DNA of 64,000 nucleotides from Edaphobacter lichenicola (GTDB lineage: Bacteria > Acidobacteriota > Terriglobia > Terriglobales > Acidobacteriaceae), in assembly GCF_025264645.1 (NCBI RefSeq), contig NZ_CP073696.1, positions 5,598,240-5,662,239 of the forward strand. Reading direction: 5' to 3'. The notes under the pieces are model-generated. The model did not search any database, had not been told where the DNA came from, and was given only the letters and a program-made list of their open reading frames with translations. Below, in pieces: positions 51,966 through 61,519 of the stretch. Positions within the stretch are counted from its first letter, which is position 1, and each line of letters begins with the position of its first letter. Both the position numbers and the translations under genes were made by a program.

Positions 51966-54365
51966 CTAAGCTTCTACCAGCCCATACTTCCTCTGCCACT
52001 GCAACTTCAAGCGCGCCCACACAGCGTCTTTCTCTTCGTGCGACACAGCAGGGTCAGGCTCTGACGCAAAGCGTGATGCTTCGGCCTTGGCCAACTCCAG
52101 CAGTGCGCGGTCGCGAATCAAATTAGCGACACGAAACTCCGGCAACCCCGCTTGCCGTGTGCCAAAGAACTCTCCTGGTCCTCGCTGCTGCAGATCAAGC
52201 TCAGCCAGTTCAAAGCCGTTCTGCGTCCTTACCATTGCATCAAGTCGAGCCTCTGCCTGGTCGCTTACTCTACCGCCGGTCATCAGAATGCAGAAGCTCT
52301 TTGCAGCGCCACGTCCGACACGTCCGCGTAATTGATGCATCTGTGCCAGACCGAACCGTTCTGCATGTTCAATCACCATCACGGAAGCGTTAGGCACATC
52401 GACGCCCACTTCGATCACGGTTGTGGCAATCAGCACATCGACGTCGCCACGTTGAAAGCGACGCATCGTCACTTCTTTATCGTCCGCGCTCATTCGCCCG
52501 TGCAGCAATCCGAGGCGCAGTCCGGCGAGCGGCCCCATGCGCAACTCCTCATACATGTCTGTCGCAGCACGCAGCGCTTTCTTGGATCCGAACAATTTTT
52601 CCGTCTTGATGGAAGACTTCGTTTCCTTTTCCTTTAACACTCCGCTCTTTGCACTCTTCGTTGTCTTAACCGCTACCTTCTTTTTGTTGTTCCTAAGAGC
52701 AACGGGAGAGTCTGTTTGTGCTTTCACGCTAGCCGCAGCCTCATTCAATTCGGTGTCCTGAGGAAAGTCCAACTCTGGCTGATCGTCCCTTGCTCCCTCA
52801 ATCACCGGATACACAATATAGGCCTGTCTGCCTGCCTCCACCTGCTTCCGCACAAATCCCCACACGTCCTCCGCGCGCTCTTCGGTAGTTCTTCGCGTCA
52901 CAATCGGAGTACGTCCCGGCGGCAGCTCGTCGATCACACTTGCGTCGAGATCTCCGTAGAGTGTCAGTGCCAGCGTCCTTGGAATTGGGGTTGCCGTCAT
53001 CACAAGGACATCGGGGTCGAGTGCGCCCGGTTTCTTCATCAATCGGAATCGCTGTTGTACTCCAAATCGATGCTGCTCATCGACGATCACGAGGCCAAGA
53101 TTGTTGAAGTCCACCTTGTCCTCGATCAGGGCGTGGGTTCCAATTGCGAGATCCGTCTCGCCACGAAAGATTCGTCCCCGCGCCTCACGCTTCGTTGCTT
53201 CATCGAGCGACCCTGTCAGTAGCGTCACGCGATATGGCTTTCCTGTCCGCGGCGACAAAACATCGCCCAACAACTTTCGTGCAGAAAGGTAATGCTGCGT
53301 CGCCAAAATCTCAGTGGGCGCCATCAGCGCTGTCTGATACCCGTTCTCGATCGCGACCAACGCGGCCTGCATCGCAACGATCGTCTTGCCGGAGCCCACA
53401 TCGCCCTGCAGCAGTCGACGCATCGGCTGAGGTTTGCGCATGTCGCTCGCGATCTCACCCAGAACTCGTTTTTGCGCAGATGTCGGATGGAAGGGAAGTA
53501 CCTGCTTGATTGCTTCCCGTACCTTCACATTGGTCACAAACGCTGTCCCCTCGCGCTCGCGCATGCGCCGCCGCTTCAACTCCAATCCCAACTCCAGATA
53601 GAACAGCTCTTCAAAGATGAGGCGGCGATGCCCCGGAGTCGTTGCTGACATCAGCTCAGTCATTGGTGTCCCCGCCTCTGGAAAATGGACACTCTTCAAC
53701 GCCTTCAGCCGCTCTGGAAACAGGAGCCTCGTGCGAATTGCTGCGGGCAAGGTTTCGATTAGCTCAACTTGTTGGTCTGCTGCCTTGCTGCCTTGCTGTT
53801 TTTCCAGCTCTTCAAATAGCGCCCAGATCACCCTCCTGAGCCACTTCGACCCAAGCTTCGCACCCCACGCCGTCGTTCCGCCCAACGACTCATACACTGG
53901 CACAATTCGCCCCACTTCGAGCATGGAAAACTCAGCGTCAGCTCCCGCCCCCGACGGTAAAACTTCGAATTGCGGCTGAATCATCTTGAACTTGCCCGCG
54001 CTGCTTCGTGACGGCTCGAGCTTTCCATACAGCGCTACCATCTGGCCCACGTGAAACTTGTCCCGCAGATAGGTTCCGCGAAACCACATGCACTTCACCG
54101 TACTCAGGCCCTGCCCCACCGTCATCTCAAACAGCGGCATGCTGCGTGTTTGTAGCAGAACCGTCCCACGCACCTCGCCGATCACCGACGCAATCGTCCC
54201 CGCCTGCAGCGCGCTCATTGGAACTGGATTCAGACGATCTTCATAGCGAAAAGGTAGATGGTAGAGCAGGTCCTCGACGGTCTCAACGTTCCGTTTTGCA
54301 AGTTCAACGGCAACGCGCTCCCCAACGAGCTTCACAAACTTGATCGGTGTAGAAAGTTCCAGCAC
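51966..54365 (-). CDS. recG: ATP-dependent DNA helicase RecG
   Basis: A 799-residue superfamily 2 helicase that remodels stalled forks and Holliday junctions. The N-terminal wedge/OB domain (about 40-170) is followed by the helicase core: motif I LLQGDVGSGKTIVAMQAA (about 315-332), motif II DEQHRFGVQQR (about 420-430, DEQH where DExH is usual), motif III VMTATPIPRTLAL, and the C-terminal half with LHGRM, GVDVPNAS and QLRGRVGRG. RecG is about 690 residues in E. coli. Much of the extra length is a Lys/Ser/Thr-rich insert at about residues 528-591, between VYPVIEG and MYEELR. ATG 54365 fits. It is divergent from the MFS gene. Confidence 0.96.
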   Translation of the reverse strand: MLELSTPIKFVKLVGERVAVELAKRNVETVEDLLYHLPFRYEDRLNPVPMSALQAGTIASVIGEVRGTVLLQTRSMPLFEMTVGQGLSTVKCMWFRGTYLRDKFHVGQMVALYGKLEPSRSSAGKFKMIQPQFEVLPSGAGADAEFSMLEVGRIVPVYESLGGTTAWGAKLGSKWLRRVIWALFEELEKQQGSKAADQQVELIETLPAAIRTRLLFPERLKALKSVHFPEAGTPMTELMSATTPGHRRLIFEELFYLELGLELKRRRMREREGTAFVTNVKVREAIKQVLPFHPTSAQKRVLGEIASDMRKPQPMRRLLQGDVGSGKTIVAMQAALVAIENGYQTALMAPTEILATQHYLSARKLLGDVLSPRTGKPYRVTLLTGSLDEATKREARGRIFRGETDLAIGTHALIEDKVDFNNLGLVIVDEQHRFGVQQRFRLMKKPGALDPDVLVMTATPIPRTLALTLYGDLDASVIDELPPGRTPIVTRRTTEERAEDVWGFVRKQVEAGRQAYIVYPVIEGARDDQPELDFPQDTELNEAAASVKAQTDSPVALRNNKKKVAVKTTKSAKSGVLKEKETKSSIKTEKLFGSKKALRAATDMYEELRMGPLAGLRLGLLHGRMSADDKEVTMRRFQRGDVDVLIATTVIEVGVDVPNASVMVIEHAERFGLAQMHQLRGRVGRGAAKSFCILMTGGRVSDQAEARLDAMVRTQNGFELAELDLQQRGPGEFFGTRQAGLPEFRVANLIRDRALLELAKAEASRFASEPDPAVSHEEKDAVWARLKLQWQRKYGLVEA

Positions 54366-54458
54366 AGACCGATGCTACCAAGAACTTGAATCCTCCATCT
54401 CGCGTATCGGTAAGGCGAAATTTTTCATTCTGGACAATAGATATGTTGCAATAACTAA

Positions 54459-55691
54459 ATGGCAGCCTTTGAAGCAAGCTCCGAAGTTATTGCCGAACGC
54501 AAAAACATTTTGCTGCACACTCCGTTGATGGCCCTTGCCATCGCGGCTTTTGGCATTGGCACATCCGAGTTCATCATCATGGGGCTGCTGCCGAACCTCG
54601 CCACCGACTTCAAGGTCAGCATCCCCAAAGCCGGAGTCCTCGTGACTGGCTACGCGCTCTCAGTCACCGTCGGGGCCCCAATTGTCGCAATTGCTACTGC
54701 ACGGCTCGAGCGGAAACTCGCGCTCCTCCTGCTGATGGGCGTCTTCACCCTCGGCAATCTTGCCTGCGCTGTCGCCCCGACGTACAACCTCCTCTTCGCG
54801 GCCCGCGTCCTGACTGCACTTTGCCACGGTGCATTCTTCGGCATCGGCAGCGTCGTTGCCTCCAATCTCGTTCCACGTAACCAGCGCGCCCAAGCCATCG
54901 CCCTGATGTTCTCCGGCCTTACTCTCGCGAATGTTCTCGGAGTTCCCGCAGGAACCGCGCTAGGGCAAGCATTCGGCTGGCGGTCCGCCTTCTGGGCCAT
55001 CGTCCCCATTGGCGTTGTCGCCGCCGCCGCTGTTTTCTTTCTCGTCCCTTCGCAAGCAGCAGGCACAGGCGGTCTCCTGCACGAGTTCCGCGTCCTCCGC
55101 AAACCACAAGTACTCCTCGTCCTGGCGATGAGCGTCCTTACCTCTGCGTCGCTCTTCTGTGTCTTCACTTATATTGCGCCCATGCTCCTGGCGGTTACGC
55201 GGGTCTCTCCCCACGCCGTCACCCTTACGCTCTTACTCTTCGGAGTCGGCATCACCATCGGCAATCTGCTTGGCGGCACACTCAGCGACTGGCGTCCTAT
55301 GACCTTCCTCATCGGCGCTCTCATAACACTCATTACATCGCTCATCGCACTCTACTACGCCGAGCCATACACAATTCCCGCGGTCATCATGATTCTCATC
55401 TGGGGAGCCGTCCAGTTCGCCGCCGGAGCGCCCCTGCAATCCCGCATCGTCGAGCAGGCCGCCGCAGCCCCCAATCTAGCCTCCACACTCAACCAGGGCG
55501 CCTTCAACTTCGGCAACGCCACCGGAGCCTCTCTCGGTGGCATGATGCTCACCGCCGGCTTCACCTACCGCCAACTACCGCTGGCCAGCATTATTGTCAC
55601 ACTCATCACCCTATGTCTTTCGATCCTCTCCGCGAAGCTCGATCGCAAACATCGCGACGCCCGCATCGCCGAAGAGCGCTCCATTCTCTGA
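54459..55691 (+). CDS. MFS transporter, AraJ/YdhP-like
   Basis: A 410-residue major facilitator protein with twelve hydrophobic helices. The first helix pair carries FGIGTSEFIIMGLLPNLATD (about 32-51), typical of the AraJ/CmlA/NepI drug and sugar efflux branch, and CHGAFFGIGSVVASNLV follows in helix 4-5. Its second half has the related ATRVSPHAVTLTLLLFGVGITIGNLLGG pattern. The substrate is unknown; many relatives are proton-driven exporters of sugars, nucleosides or drugs. ATG 54459 is first in frame; the 93-base gap to the divergent recG must hold both promoters. It ends 59 bases before the ABC transporter genes. Confidence 0.92.
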   Translation: MAAFEASSEVIAERKNILLHTPLMALAIAAFGIGTSEFIIMGLLPNLATDFKVSIPKAGVLVTGYALSVTVGAPIVAIATARLERKLALLLLMGVFTLGNLACAVAPTYNLLFAARVLTALCHGAFFGIGSVVASNLVPRNQRAQAIALMFSGLTLANVLGVPAGTALGQAFGWRSAFWAIVPIGVVAAAAVFFLVPSQAAGTGGLLHEFRVLRKPQVLLVLAMSVLTSASLFCVFTYIAPMLLAVTRVSPHAVTLTLLLFGVGITIGNLLGGTLSDWRPMTFLIGALITLITSLIALYYAEPYTIPAVIMILIWGAVQFAAGAPLQSRIVEQAAAAPNLASTLNQGAFNFGNATGASLGGMMLTAGFTYRQLPLASIIVTLITLCLSILSAKLDRKHRDARIAEERSIL

Positions 55692-55750
55692 CCGCAAGAT
55701 CCAGCCCAAAACCCCTGCTAAACTTGACATAACGCACCACACGAGAACCC

Positions 55751-56680
55751 ATGTCCATCGTAGAACTGCAACATGTGCGCAAGGCCTACGACACCAAGAT
55801 CGCCGTAGCTGACCTCAGCTTTACCATCGAACCCGGCAGCATGTTCGGCCTCCTTGGCCCCAACGGCTCGGGCAAGACCTCCTCTATCCGCATGATGATC
55901 GGTATTACGGTCCCCGACTCCGGCACCGTCAGCCTCTTCGGCCAGCCCTTCACTCGCGAAAATTTAAAGCGCGTCGGCTATCTCCCAGAAGAGCGCGGCC
56001 TCTACAAGAAGATGAAGGTCATGGACCAGCTCATCTTCCTCGGTCAGCTTCACGGTCTCGACGCGACCACTGCTTCGAAGCGTGCGCACGCCTGGTGTGA
56101 CCGGCTCGAAATCACGGCTTCGATCGACAAAAAAACGGAAGAGCTGTCCAAGGGGATGCAGCAGAAGATTCAGTTCATCTCTACTCTCCTGCACGAGCCC
56201 GAGCTCATCATTATGGACGAGCCCTTCAGCGGCCTCGATCCCGTCAACGCCGTTCTGCTCATGGACACCCTCGTCGACCTCCGCAAGCAAGGCCGCACGA
56301 TCCTCTTCTCCACCCACCGAATGGATCAGGTCGAAAAGATCTGCGACAGTATCTGCCTGATCCACAACAGCCATCTCGTCCTCTCAGGCTCCATGCGCGA
56401 GATCAAGTCTCGTTACCCCGTCAACCGAGTTCTCATCAACTTCACAGGCGATGCTGGATTTCTCAACCATCCCACCATTCATTCCGCAAAGAACTACGGT
56501 GGCCATGCCGAGATTCGCCTCAACGATGGTGCCGATGCGCAGGCACTCCTCGCTGCCGCAGTCACTACCGCACGCATCACCCGCTTCGAAGTGATGGAGC
56601 CTACCCTTGAAGAGATCTTCATCGAAAAAGTGACTGAGAACAACGCTACCATCGAGACCGGAGAGAAAGTCGATGCATAA
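55751..56680 (+). CDS. ABC transporter ATP-binding protein (NatA-like)
   Basis: A 309-residue ATPase subunit of an ABC-2 type exporter. Walker A is GPNGSGKT (about 36-43), the Q-loop is YLPEERGLY, and the signature is LSKGMQQK (instead of LSGGQ, as often in this subfamily). Walker B is ELIIMDEPFSGLDP, and the switch His is in FSTHRMDQVE. A C-terminal DUF4162-like domain (about 215-305) ends with the VMEPTLEEIFIEKV motif. This branch powers export of sodium, drugs or antibiotics, or acts in cell-envelope processes; the cargo is not evident. It overlaps the permease gene by eight bases (ATG at 56673). Confidence 0.94.
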   Translation: MSIVELQHVRKAYDTKIAVADLSFTIEPGSMFGLLGPNGSGKTSSIRMMIGITVPDSGTVSLFGQPFTRENLKRVGYLPEERGLYKKMKVMDQLIFLGQLHGLDATTASKRAHAWCDRLEITASIDKKTEELSKGMQQKIQFISTLLHEPELIIMDEPFSGLDPVNAVLLMDTLVDLRKQGRTILFSTHRMDQVEKICDSICLIHNSHLVLSGSMREIKSRYPVNRVLINFTGDAGFLNHPTIHSAKNYGGHAEIRLNDGADAQALLAAAVTTARITRFEVMEPTLEEIFIEKVTENNATIETGEKVDA

Positions 56681-57917
56681 TATCTGGCTCATCGCCAAAC
56701 GCGAATACCTCGAGCGCATTCGCACCAAGGCATTCCTCATCGCGACTATCCTGATCCCCCTTTTCATGGGAATCTTTGTCTTCGGCAGTGGCTATCTTGC
56801 CTCTCGCACAAAGTCATCCGCACATCTCGCCATCGTCTCTGCCGACGCCACCTTTGCGAACGACCTGAAACGCGAGTTGCAGTCGGGTAAGAACAGCAGC
56901 ATGACTGTCGATGTCATTCCCGCATCCTCACCTACTGCGAGCGACGAGATACGTACCGGACTTGATCAGAATCTGCATAGTAAATCCGGTGACCTTACGG
57001 GCTACCTTGTTGTCGCGACTGCAACGCAGGCAAACACGCGTCCTGCTTTCAGTTACGTGCCACGCTCCGCCGGCGATATTACTACAGAAGAGACTCTCTC
57101 CACCGCGATCAAAAACGTCCTTACCAGGGAAGGTCTCACGCATCAGGGTATGGGCTCATCCGACATCGACGCACTCATGGCGCCGGTCGCAATCGACACC
57201 AGTAAGACGGGCGATAGCCGTGCCGCCTTTGGTGCCGCCTACCTGCTCTTCTTCCTCATGTACATGGTCATCATGCTCTATGGCATGAACACGGCACGCT
57301 CCATCATTGAAGAGAAGACCAGTCGCGTCTTCGAGGTCATGCTCTCTACCATCAAGCCTGACGAGATGCTCGCCGGTAAGATCCTCGGAGTTGGCGCCGT
57401 AGGCATCACGCAGGTTGGCGTATGGATGCTGGCTGCGGCCGCCCTTGGTTCCACGTCGCTTGCAACGAGCCTCATTGGCAGCGGCCATGCACTCATCAGC
57501 GCTACGCAGATATTCTTCTTCGTCGCCTACTTCATCTTCGGCTTTCTGGTTTACTCCAGCATCGCCGCCGCTCTGGGAGCCATGACCAACTCCGAACAGG
57601 AGCTTCAACAGCTCAACATGTTCCTCGTCATTCCGCTCGCCTTCTGTTTCCTGATGATCTTTGTCATCGTGCCTGCGCCCAACTCCACCCTCGCGCAGAT
57701 CGTCTCGCTCATTCCGTTCTGTAGCCCTTTGCTGATGAACTTTCGTATCTCTCTCACCTCTGTTCCCGCGTGGCAGATTGGTCTCTCCTTCGTCTTGATG
57801 AGCCTCACCATCCTCGCCATCCTCTGGATCGCGAGCCGCATCTATCGCGTAGGCATTCTGATGTACGGCAAAAAACCAAACCTGCCAGAGATTCTTCGCT
57901 GGCTCAAATACAGCTAA
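56673..57917 (+). CDS. ABC-2 type transporter permease (NatB-like)
   Basis: A 414-residue permease with the ABC-2 (NatB/YhaP) layout: one N-terminal helix (about 22-44), a large extracytoplasmic domain (about 45-175), then five to six helices. The family motif ARSIIEEKTSRVFEVMLSTIKPDEMLAGKILG (about 210-240, given here in two parts for length) follows the first helix of the C-terminal cluster. Later helices include FFFVAYFIFGFLVYSSIAAALGAM. Its start overlaps the ATPase gene, so they are coupled. It converges with the porin gene, five bases between stops. Confidence 0.92.
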   Translation: MHNIWLIAKREYLERIRTKAFLIATILIPLFMGIFVFGSGYLASRTKSSAHLAIVSADATFANDLKRELQSGKNSSMTVDVIPASSPTASDEIRTGLDQNLHSKSGDLTGYLVVATATQANTRPAFSYVPRSAGDITTEETLSTAIKNVLTREGLTHQGMGSSDIDALMAPVAIDTSKTGDSRAAFGAAYLLFFLMYMVIMLYGMNTARSIIEEKTSRVFEVMLSTIKPDEMLAGKILGVGAVGITQVGVWMLAAAALGSTSLATSLIGSGHALISATQIFFFVAYFIFGFLVYSSIAAALGAMTNSEQELQQLNMFLVIPLAFCFLMIFVIVPAPNSTLAQIVSLIPFCSPLLMNFRISLTSVPAWQIGLSFVLMSLTILAILWIASRIYRVGILMYGKKPNLPEILRWLKYS

Positions 57918-57922
57918 CGATC

Positions 57923-59458
57923 TCACCACGCACCCTGTTTGCCCCCAACCCACCACACCAAACCAAGAGTAAGTGTCGGTTGATTCGGTGATAGCACCCC
58001 AGGCTTGTTCGTCAGGAAGAACGGTACATTGCTCCAATCCCTGCGATATTCCACGCGCGATAAAAATCCTTCGCCGAACTTGTACTCATAGGTACCAGTA
58101 AACTCCTTCAACGCCTGCGACGTTCCACTGAATAACCCGTCCCGATCGGACATATACTCCGTTCGCCCTCCCAGCGCGGTCTTCGGCGTCAATTGATACC
58201 TCACGTACGCAGCACCACCGTCCACATGTTCCGGGGCCGATGATTCGCCCGGAGCTGCCTTCGCCCATTCACGCGATATTAAATAGTCTCCCTCAATCGA
58301 GAATGCCAGCTTCGGCGTAGCGTTCCATGTCACATAGCTATCGAATATGTGTTGTCTTCCATTTGGCGCTGGATTAATCGGTGCCAGACATAATCCCGGT
58401 TGCACTGGCGCCGGACAATTCGTCGCCGGAGCAACATCTGGATGATCCTGGCCGAAGTAGTAGTTGACTGTCCACGAGATATTTTTTGTTGGCTGAGCCA
58501 CAAATCCGAATAACTCATCCTTGAATGAGTTCGTAGGCTCCGACTGATCGGTCCCATTCACCAGCCAGTAGTTCGCCGTTAGCTTGTCGTTGACCTTGTA
58601 ACTGGCGCGGACGCCCGCATGGTAGAACGGCAGATAGTCAAAGAAGAACGACCGGGAATAGTTCACCTGGTCCTTCGTGTAGTTCCCCTCGATTCCAAGG
58701 GAACTTGCCCATTTGCCGAAGTCCACTGTCAATCCTTTGCCAACAGGGACGACATAAGTTCCATAAGCTTGAAAGATATTTCTGTAGATCTCAGGCCGCA
58801 CCTCATTCGAAGGATTGCCTTGCAGTGTCTCGGTCGCTTGTCCAAACTGCAGATCGAGTCGAACGCCATATCGACGGCCCGCCGCGACGTCCGGATCAAG
58901 GTCGAAGATGACATCGGCTTGATTTATGCTGAACGCATTGCTCAGGACATCGTAGGCGCGCAGATATTGCACTCTTCCAATCGGGTGCTCAAAGTCATAG
59001 TCGTAGTATCCGTCGAAGGTGTAGTTCAAAGTCGCTCCACCCGGCAGTTGTGTCGGAATCGCAGAGATGATCGGAGTGGTTTGAGTTCCACTGGTCTGTG
59101 TAGGCATCGTCACCGCGGTTGCAGCCGAAGTGGTAGGAGCCGGCTGGGCAGCGGAGGCGGCACTACTGCTCGAAACACTCTCTACACTGCTGCGAATGCC
59201 CACAGACGGCATAGGCATCGCGATCGGCCTCAGGGTGGCTACGGCCGTAGTCGGAACAGGAACCGCAGTGGTCGATCTTCCTTGATGCAACTCCTCCTCG
59301 AGAGCACTGACGCGGAGTGTCAACTCACGAACCGTCTGTTTCAAATCCTCTACATCATTGCTGGAGGCGCCAGAGGTCTGTGCTTGGGCACGCAACACGG
59401 TTCCCGGTATCAGTGCGGCGAAGAAAACGAGAGTACTGAATCTGTTAAAGCAGCGCAT
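57923..59458 (-). CDS. outer-membrane beta-barrel porin with N-terminal coiled coil
   Basis: A 511-residue exported protein. Residues 1-26 form a signal peptide (FFAALIPGTVLRAQAQ). A short coiled coil (about 34-58, DVEDLKQTVRELTLRVSALEEEL) and a Thr/Ser/Ala/Pro-rich linker (to about 145) precede a barrel. The barrel part has alternating strands such as YTFDGYYDYDFEHP, IFDLDPDVAAGRRYGVRLDLQFGQA and AYVRYQLTPKTALGGRTEYMSDRDGLFSG, ending in GLVWWVGGKQGAW. I judge it an OmpL/BBP2-type porin of the outer membrane. The coiled coil resembles the peptidoglycan-facing helices of some porins. ATG 59458 has GAGAGG about nine bases upstream. Confidence 0.85.
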   Translation of the reverse strand: MRCFNRFSTLVFFAALIPGTVLRAQAQTSGASSNDVEDLKQTVRELTLRVSALEEELHQGRSTTAVPVPTTAVATLRPIAMPMPSVGIRSSVESVSSSSAASAAQPAPTTSAATAVTMPTQTSGTQTTPIISAIPTQLPGGATLNYTFDGYYDYDFEHPIGRVQYLRAYDVLSNAFSINQADVIFDLDPDVAAGRRYGVRLDLQFGQATETLQGNPSNEVRPEIYRNIFQAYGTYVVPVGKGLTVDFGKWASSLGIEGNYTKDQVNYSRSFFFDYLPFYHAGVRASYKVNDKLTANYWLVNGTDQSEPTNSFKDELFGFVAQPTKNISWTVNYYFGQDHPDVAPATNCPAPVQPGLCLAPINPAPNGRQHIFDSYVTWNATPKLAFSIEGDYLISREWAKAAPGESSAPEHVDGGAAYVRYQLTPKTALGGRTEYMSDRDGLFSGTSQALKEFTGTYEYKFGEGFLSRVEYRRDWSNVPFFLTNKPGVLSPNQPTLTLGLVWWVGGKQGAW

Positions 59459-59572
59459 AAGGGAAGACCTCTCAAATTCAATTGAGCAAACCACAATCAA
59501 AGTAAATTGATCGTAAAGGGTAGGTTGATCTTCGGACATGTTTCCGGTACGCAACGCCTGTAAACTTCATGA

Positions 59573-60217
59573 GTGGCACCCACCTACACCCTGAAACAGC
59601 GACTCGCTCTCGCCATCGTCCCGCGTCTCGCGAGCACAGCAATCTGTCTCCTCGGCATGACGCTTCGCTTCGAAGATGTTCGCGACCCTGGGGCTCCCTT
59701 GGGCTTTGATGCTCCACCACCCGCCGTCTACGCCTTCTGGCACCGCTGCCTGCTTACCAGCGCCTGGCACTTCCGCAATCACGATATCGCTATTCTCATC
59801 AGCCCCAGCTTCGATGGTGAGCTCATCGCCCGCACTGTGGAACGCCTTGGCTACGTGGCCATCCGTGGCTCAAGCTCCCGGTCAGGTACCCTTGGCCTGC
59901 GGAATATGCACCGCGCCTATCTGGAGGGCCACTACTGCGCCATTACCGCTGACGGCCCTCGCGGTCCTGCCATGGTAGCGAAGCCCGGAGTCACCCAGCT
60001 CGCACAACTCGTCGCCAGCCCGGTCGGCACCTTCTACGTTCTCCCCGAGCGTGCCTGGGAGCTTCGTTCCTGGGACCGCTTCCTCATTCCAAAACCGTTC
60101 TCTCGCGTCTTCATCGGGTGGCCTCTACTGACCAGCGCCGATGAGCCTGCTGTCCAGGCTGCTTTGGACCGATCCGTCGAACTGGCGGAATCGAGAAAGC
60201 GGAATAGCAGAAAATAA
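59573..60217 (+). CDS. DUF374 lysophospholipid acyltransferase-like protein
   Basis: A 214-residue inner-membrane-associated protein of the DUF374 (LPLAT-like) family, related to the acyltransferases of lipid A and phospholipid synthesis. The catalytic block is YAFWHRCLLTSAWHFRNHDIAI (about 53-74, split by length limits), with His in FWH, followed by SPSFDGELIARTVERLGY and the second block ITADGPRGPAMVAKPG (about 124-139). A hydrophobic N-terminal stretch (about 10-30) anchors it. The start is GTG 59573 (no in-frame ATG lies near). Substrate unknown. It precedes queA by about 115 bases on the same strand. Confidence 0.88.
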   Translation: MAPTYTLKQRLALAIVPRLASTAICLLGMTLRFEDVRDPGAPLGFDAPPPAVYAFWHRCLLTSAWHFRNHDIAILISPSFDGELIARTVERLGYVAIRGSSSRSGTLGLRNMHRAYLEGHYCAITADGPRGPAMVAKPGVTQLAQLVASPVGTFYVLPERAWELRSWDRFLIPKPFSRVFIGWPLLTSADEPAVQAALDRSVELAESRKRNSRK

Positions 60218-60257
60218 AGTTGAAAAAGTTGGCGCATTTTTTGCCGACAAATTATAG

Positions 60258-60317
60258 CCATGCAAAACATCATAAAGTCACCACGTTTACCATGCAGAAC
60301 ACCACGATATTGACCAC
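60258..60317 (-). repeat. GTGG-word array, reverse orientation (locus B)
   Basis: On the minus strand GTGG or ATGG words read at 60317, 60305, 60293 and 60284, spacing 12, 12 and 9, with a further ATGG at 60261 (23 further, two steps). On the plus strand these are CCAC/CCAT words. It ends 15 bases before the queA start codon. Pattern and spacing match the locus at 41.3 kb and, in opposite orientation, the one after queA. Confidence 0.6.
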
Positions 60318-60332
60318 TAAAATTGATATAGA

Positions 60333-61427
60333 TTGCTCGTAACCGACTTCCATTTCGACTTGCCAGAAGAGCTGATCGCCCAGTCCCCACCGGCGATTCG
60401 CGGCTCCAGCCGCATGCTCGTGCTCGACCGGGAGAGTGGTCAGTACCAGGACAATTTTTTTCGAAATCTTCCCGAAATTCTGAGGTCTGGCGACCTTTTA
60501 ATCCTCAATGACAGCCGCGTTCTGCCCGCTCGCCTCTACGCCACACGTGCACGTGGCCTGCAAACTCAACGTAACTCACCCGACCCATCTGGGCGCATCG
60601 AAGTACTTCTAACGCAACAACTTGCCGCGAATGAATGGACTGCACTCGTGCGCCCTAGCCGCAAGATTCAACCCGGTGAACGTCTCCTTTTTTCTGCGCC
60701 TGACGAATCCGAGCCGCTTCTTCAAGCTGAGATTATCGGCGCTTCCGAGTTTGGCGAGCGTACACTGCGCTTCGATCCTACGCCCGACTTCCACGCCATC
60801 CTCAACAAAATAGGCCACATGCCGCTCCCTCCCTATATCCATCGCGACGACAGCCAGGAGGATCGTGACCGCTATCAGACAGTCTTTTCCCATGAAGCAG
60901 GTTCAGCCGCTGCGCCAACCGCGGGTCTTCACTTCACCCCGGAAATTCTCGCTCAACTCAAGCAAAATGGCGTGCAAATCGAAACGATTACCCTCCATGT
61001 TGGCTTAGGTACGTTCCAGCCTGTTCGTGCGGAAAAGCTTGAAGATATTCGCCTTCATGCGGAGCATTACACGCTCCCTGCTGCGACCGCTGAAGCCATC
61101 AACAAGGCTCTTAGCGACGGCCGGCGCGTTATTGCTGCTGGAACTACTACGACGCGCACTCTTGAGCATTGTGCGCAGTTGGCAGGGGGAATGCCTCTTG
61201 CGGCGCATTCTGGGCAGACTAGCATTTTCATTGCCCCTGGGCATCCATTCAGGATTGTCAGTGGTCTGTTGACCAACTTTCATCTTCCACAATCGACGCT
61301 GCTTATGCTGGTCAGCGCGTTCGCTGGGAGCGAGAAGGGGAGGGAGGCGGTACTTGCCGCTTACGTGCATGCTGTGAAGCAGAAATATCGTTTTTTCAGC
61401 TACGGGGACTGCATGTTGCTTCTCTGA
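60333..61427 (+). CDS. queA: S-adenosylmethionine:tRNA ribosyltransferase-isomerase
   Basis: Converts 7-aminomethyl-7-deazaguanine in tRNA to epoxyqueuosine using SAM, in the queuosine pathway. The 364-residue protein has the full QueA pattern: DFHFDLPEELIAQSP (about 5-19), DLLILNDSRVLPARLY, RIEVLLTQQL, GHMPLPPYIHR, the QTVFSHEAGSAAAPTAGLHFT block (about 187-207), LHVGLGTFQPV, and LTNFHLPQSTLLMLVSAF near the end. The frame starts at TTG 60333 (no ATG or GTG between the upstream stop at 60324 and here), and no Shine-Dalgarno sequence is visible. It is flanked by the GTGG-word arrays at 60258-60317 and 61520-61580. Confidence 0.95.
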   Translation: MLVTDFHFDLPEELIAQSPPAIRGSSRMLVLDRESGQYQDNFFRNLPEILRSGDLLILNDSRVLPARLYATRARGLQTQRNSPDPSGRIEVLLTQQLAANEWTALVRPSRKIQPGERLLFSAPDESEPLLQAEIIGASEFGERTLRFDPTPDFHAILNKIGHMPLPPYIHRDDSQEDRDRYQTVFSHEAGSAAAPTAGLHFTPEILAQLKQNGVQIETITLHVGLGTFQPVRAEKLEDIRLHAEHYTLPAATAEAINKALSDGRRVIAAGTTTTRTLEHCAQLAGGMPLAAHSGQTSIFIAPGHPFRIVSGLLTNFHLPQSTLLMLVSAFAGSEKGREAVLAAYVHAVKQKYRFFSYGDCMLLL

Positions 61428-61519
61428 TTTCCGCTATTTCTGTAATTCATAGTCTGAAAAAAATGGGGGCTGGCTTTGGGGCTTTGACTTGCGTTTTTGC
61501 AGGGTTTTTTGAAAAATGC

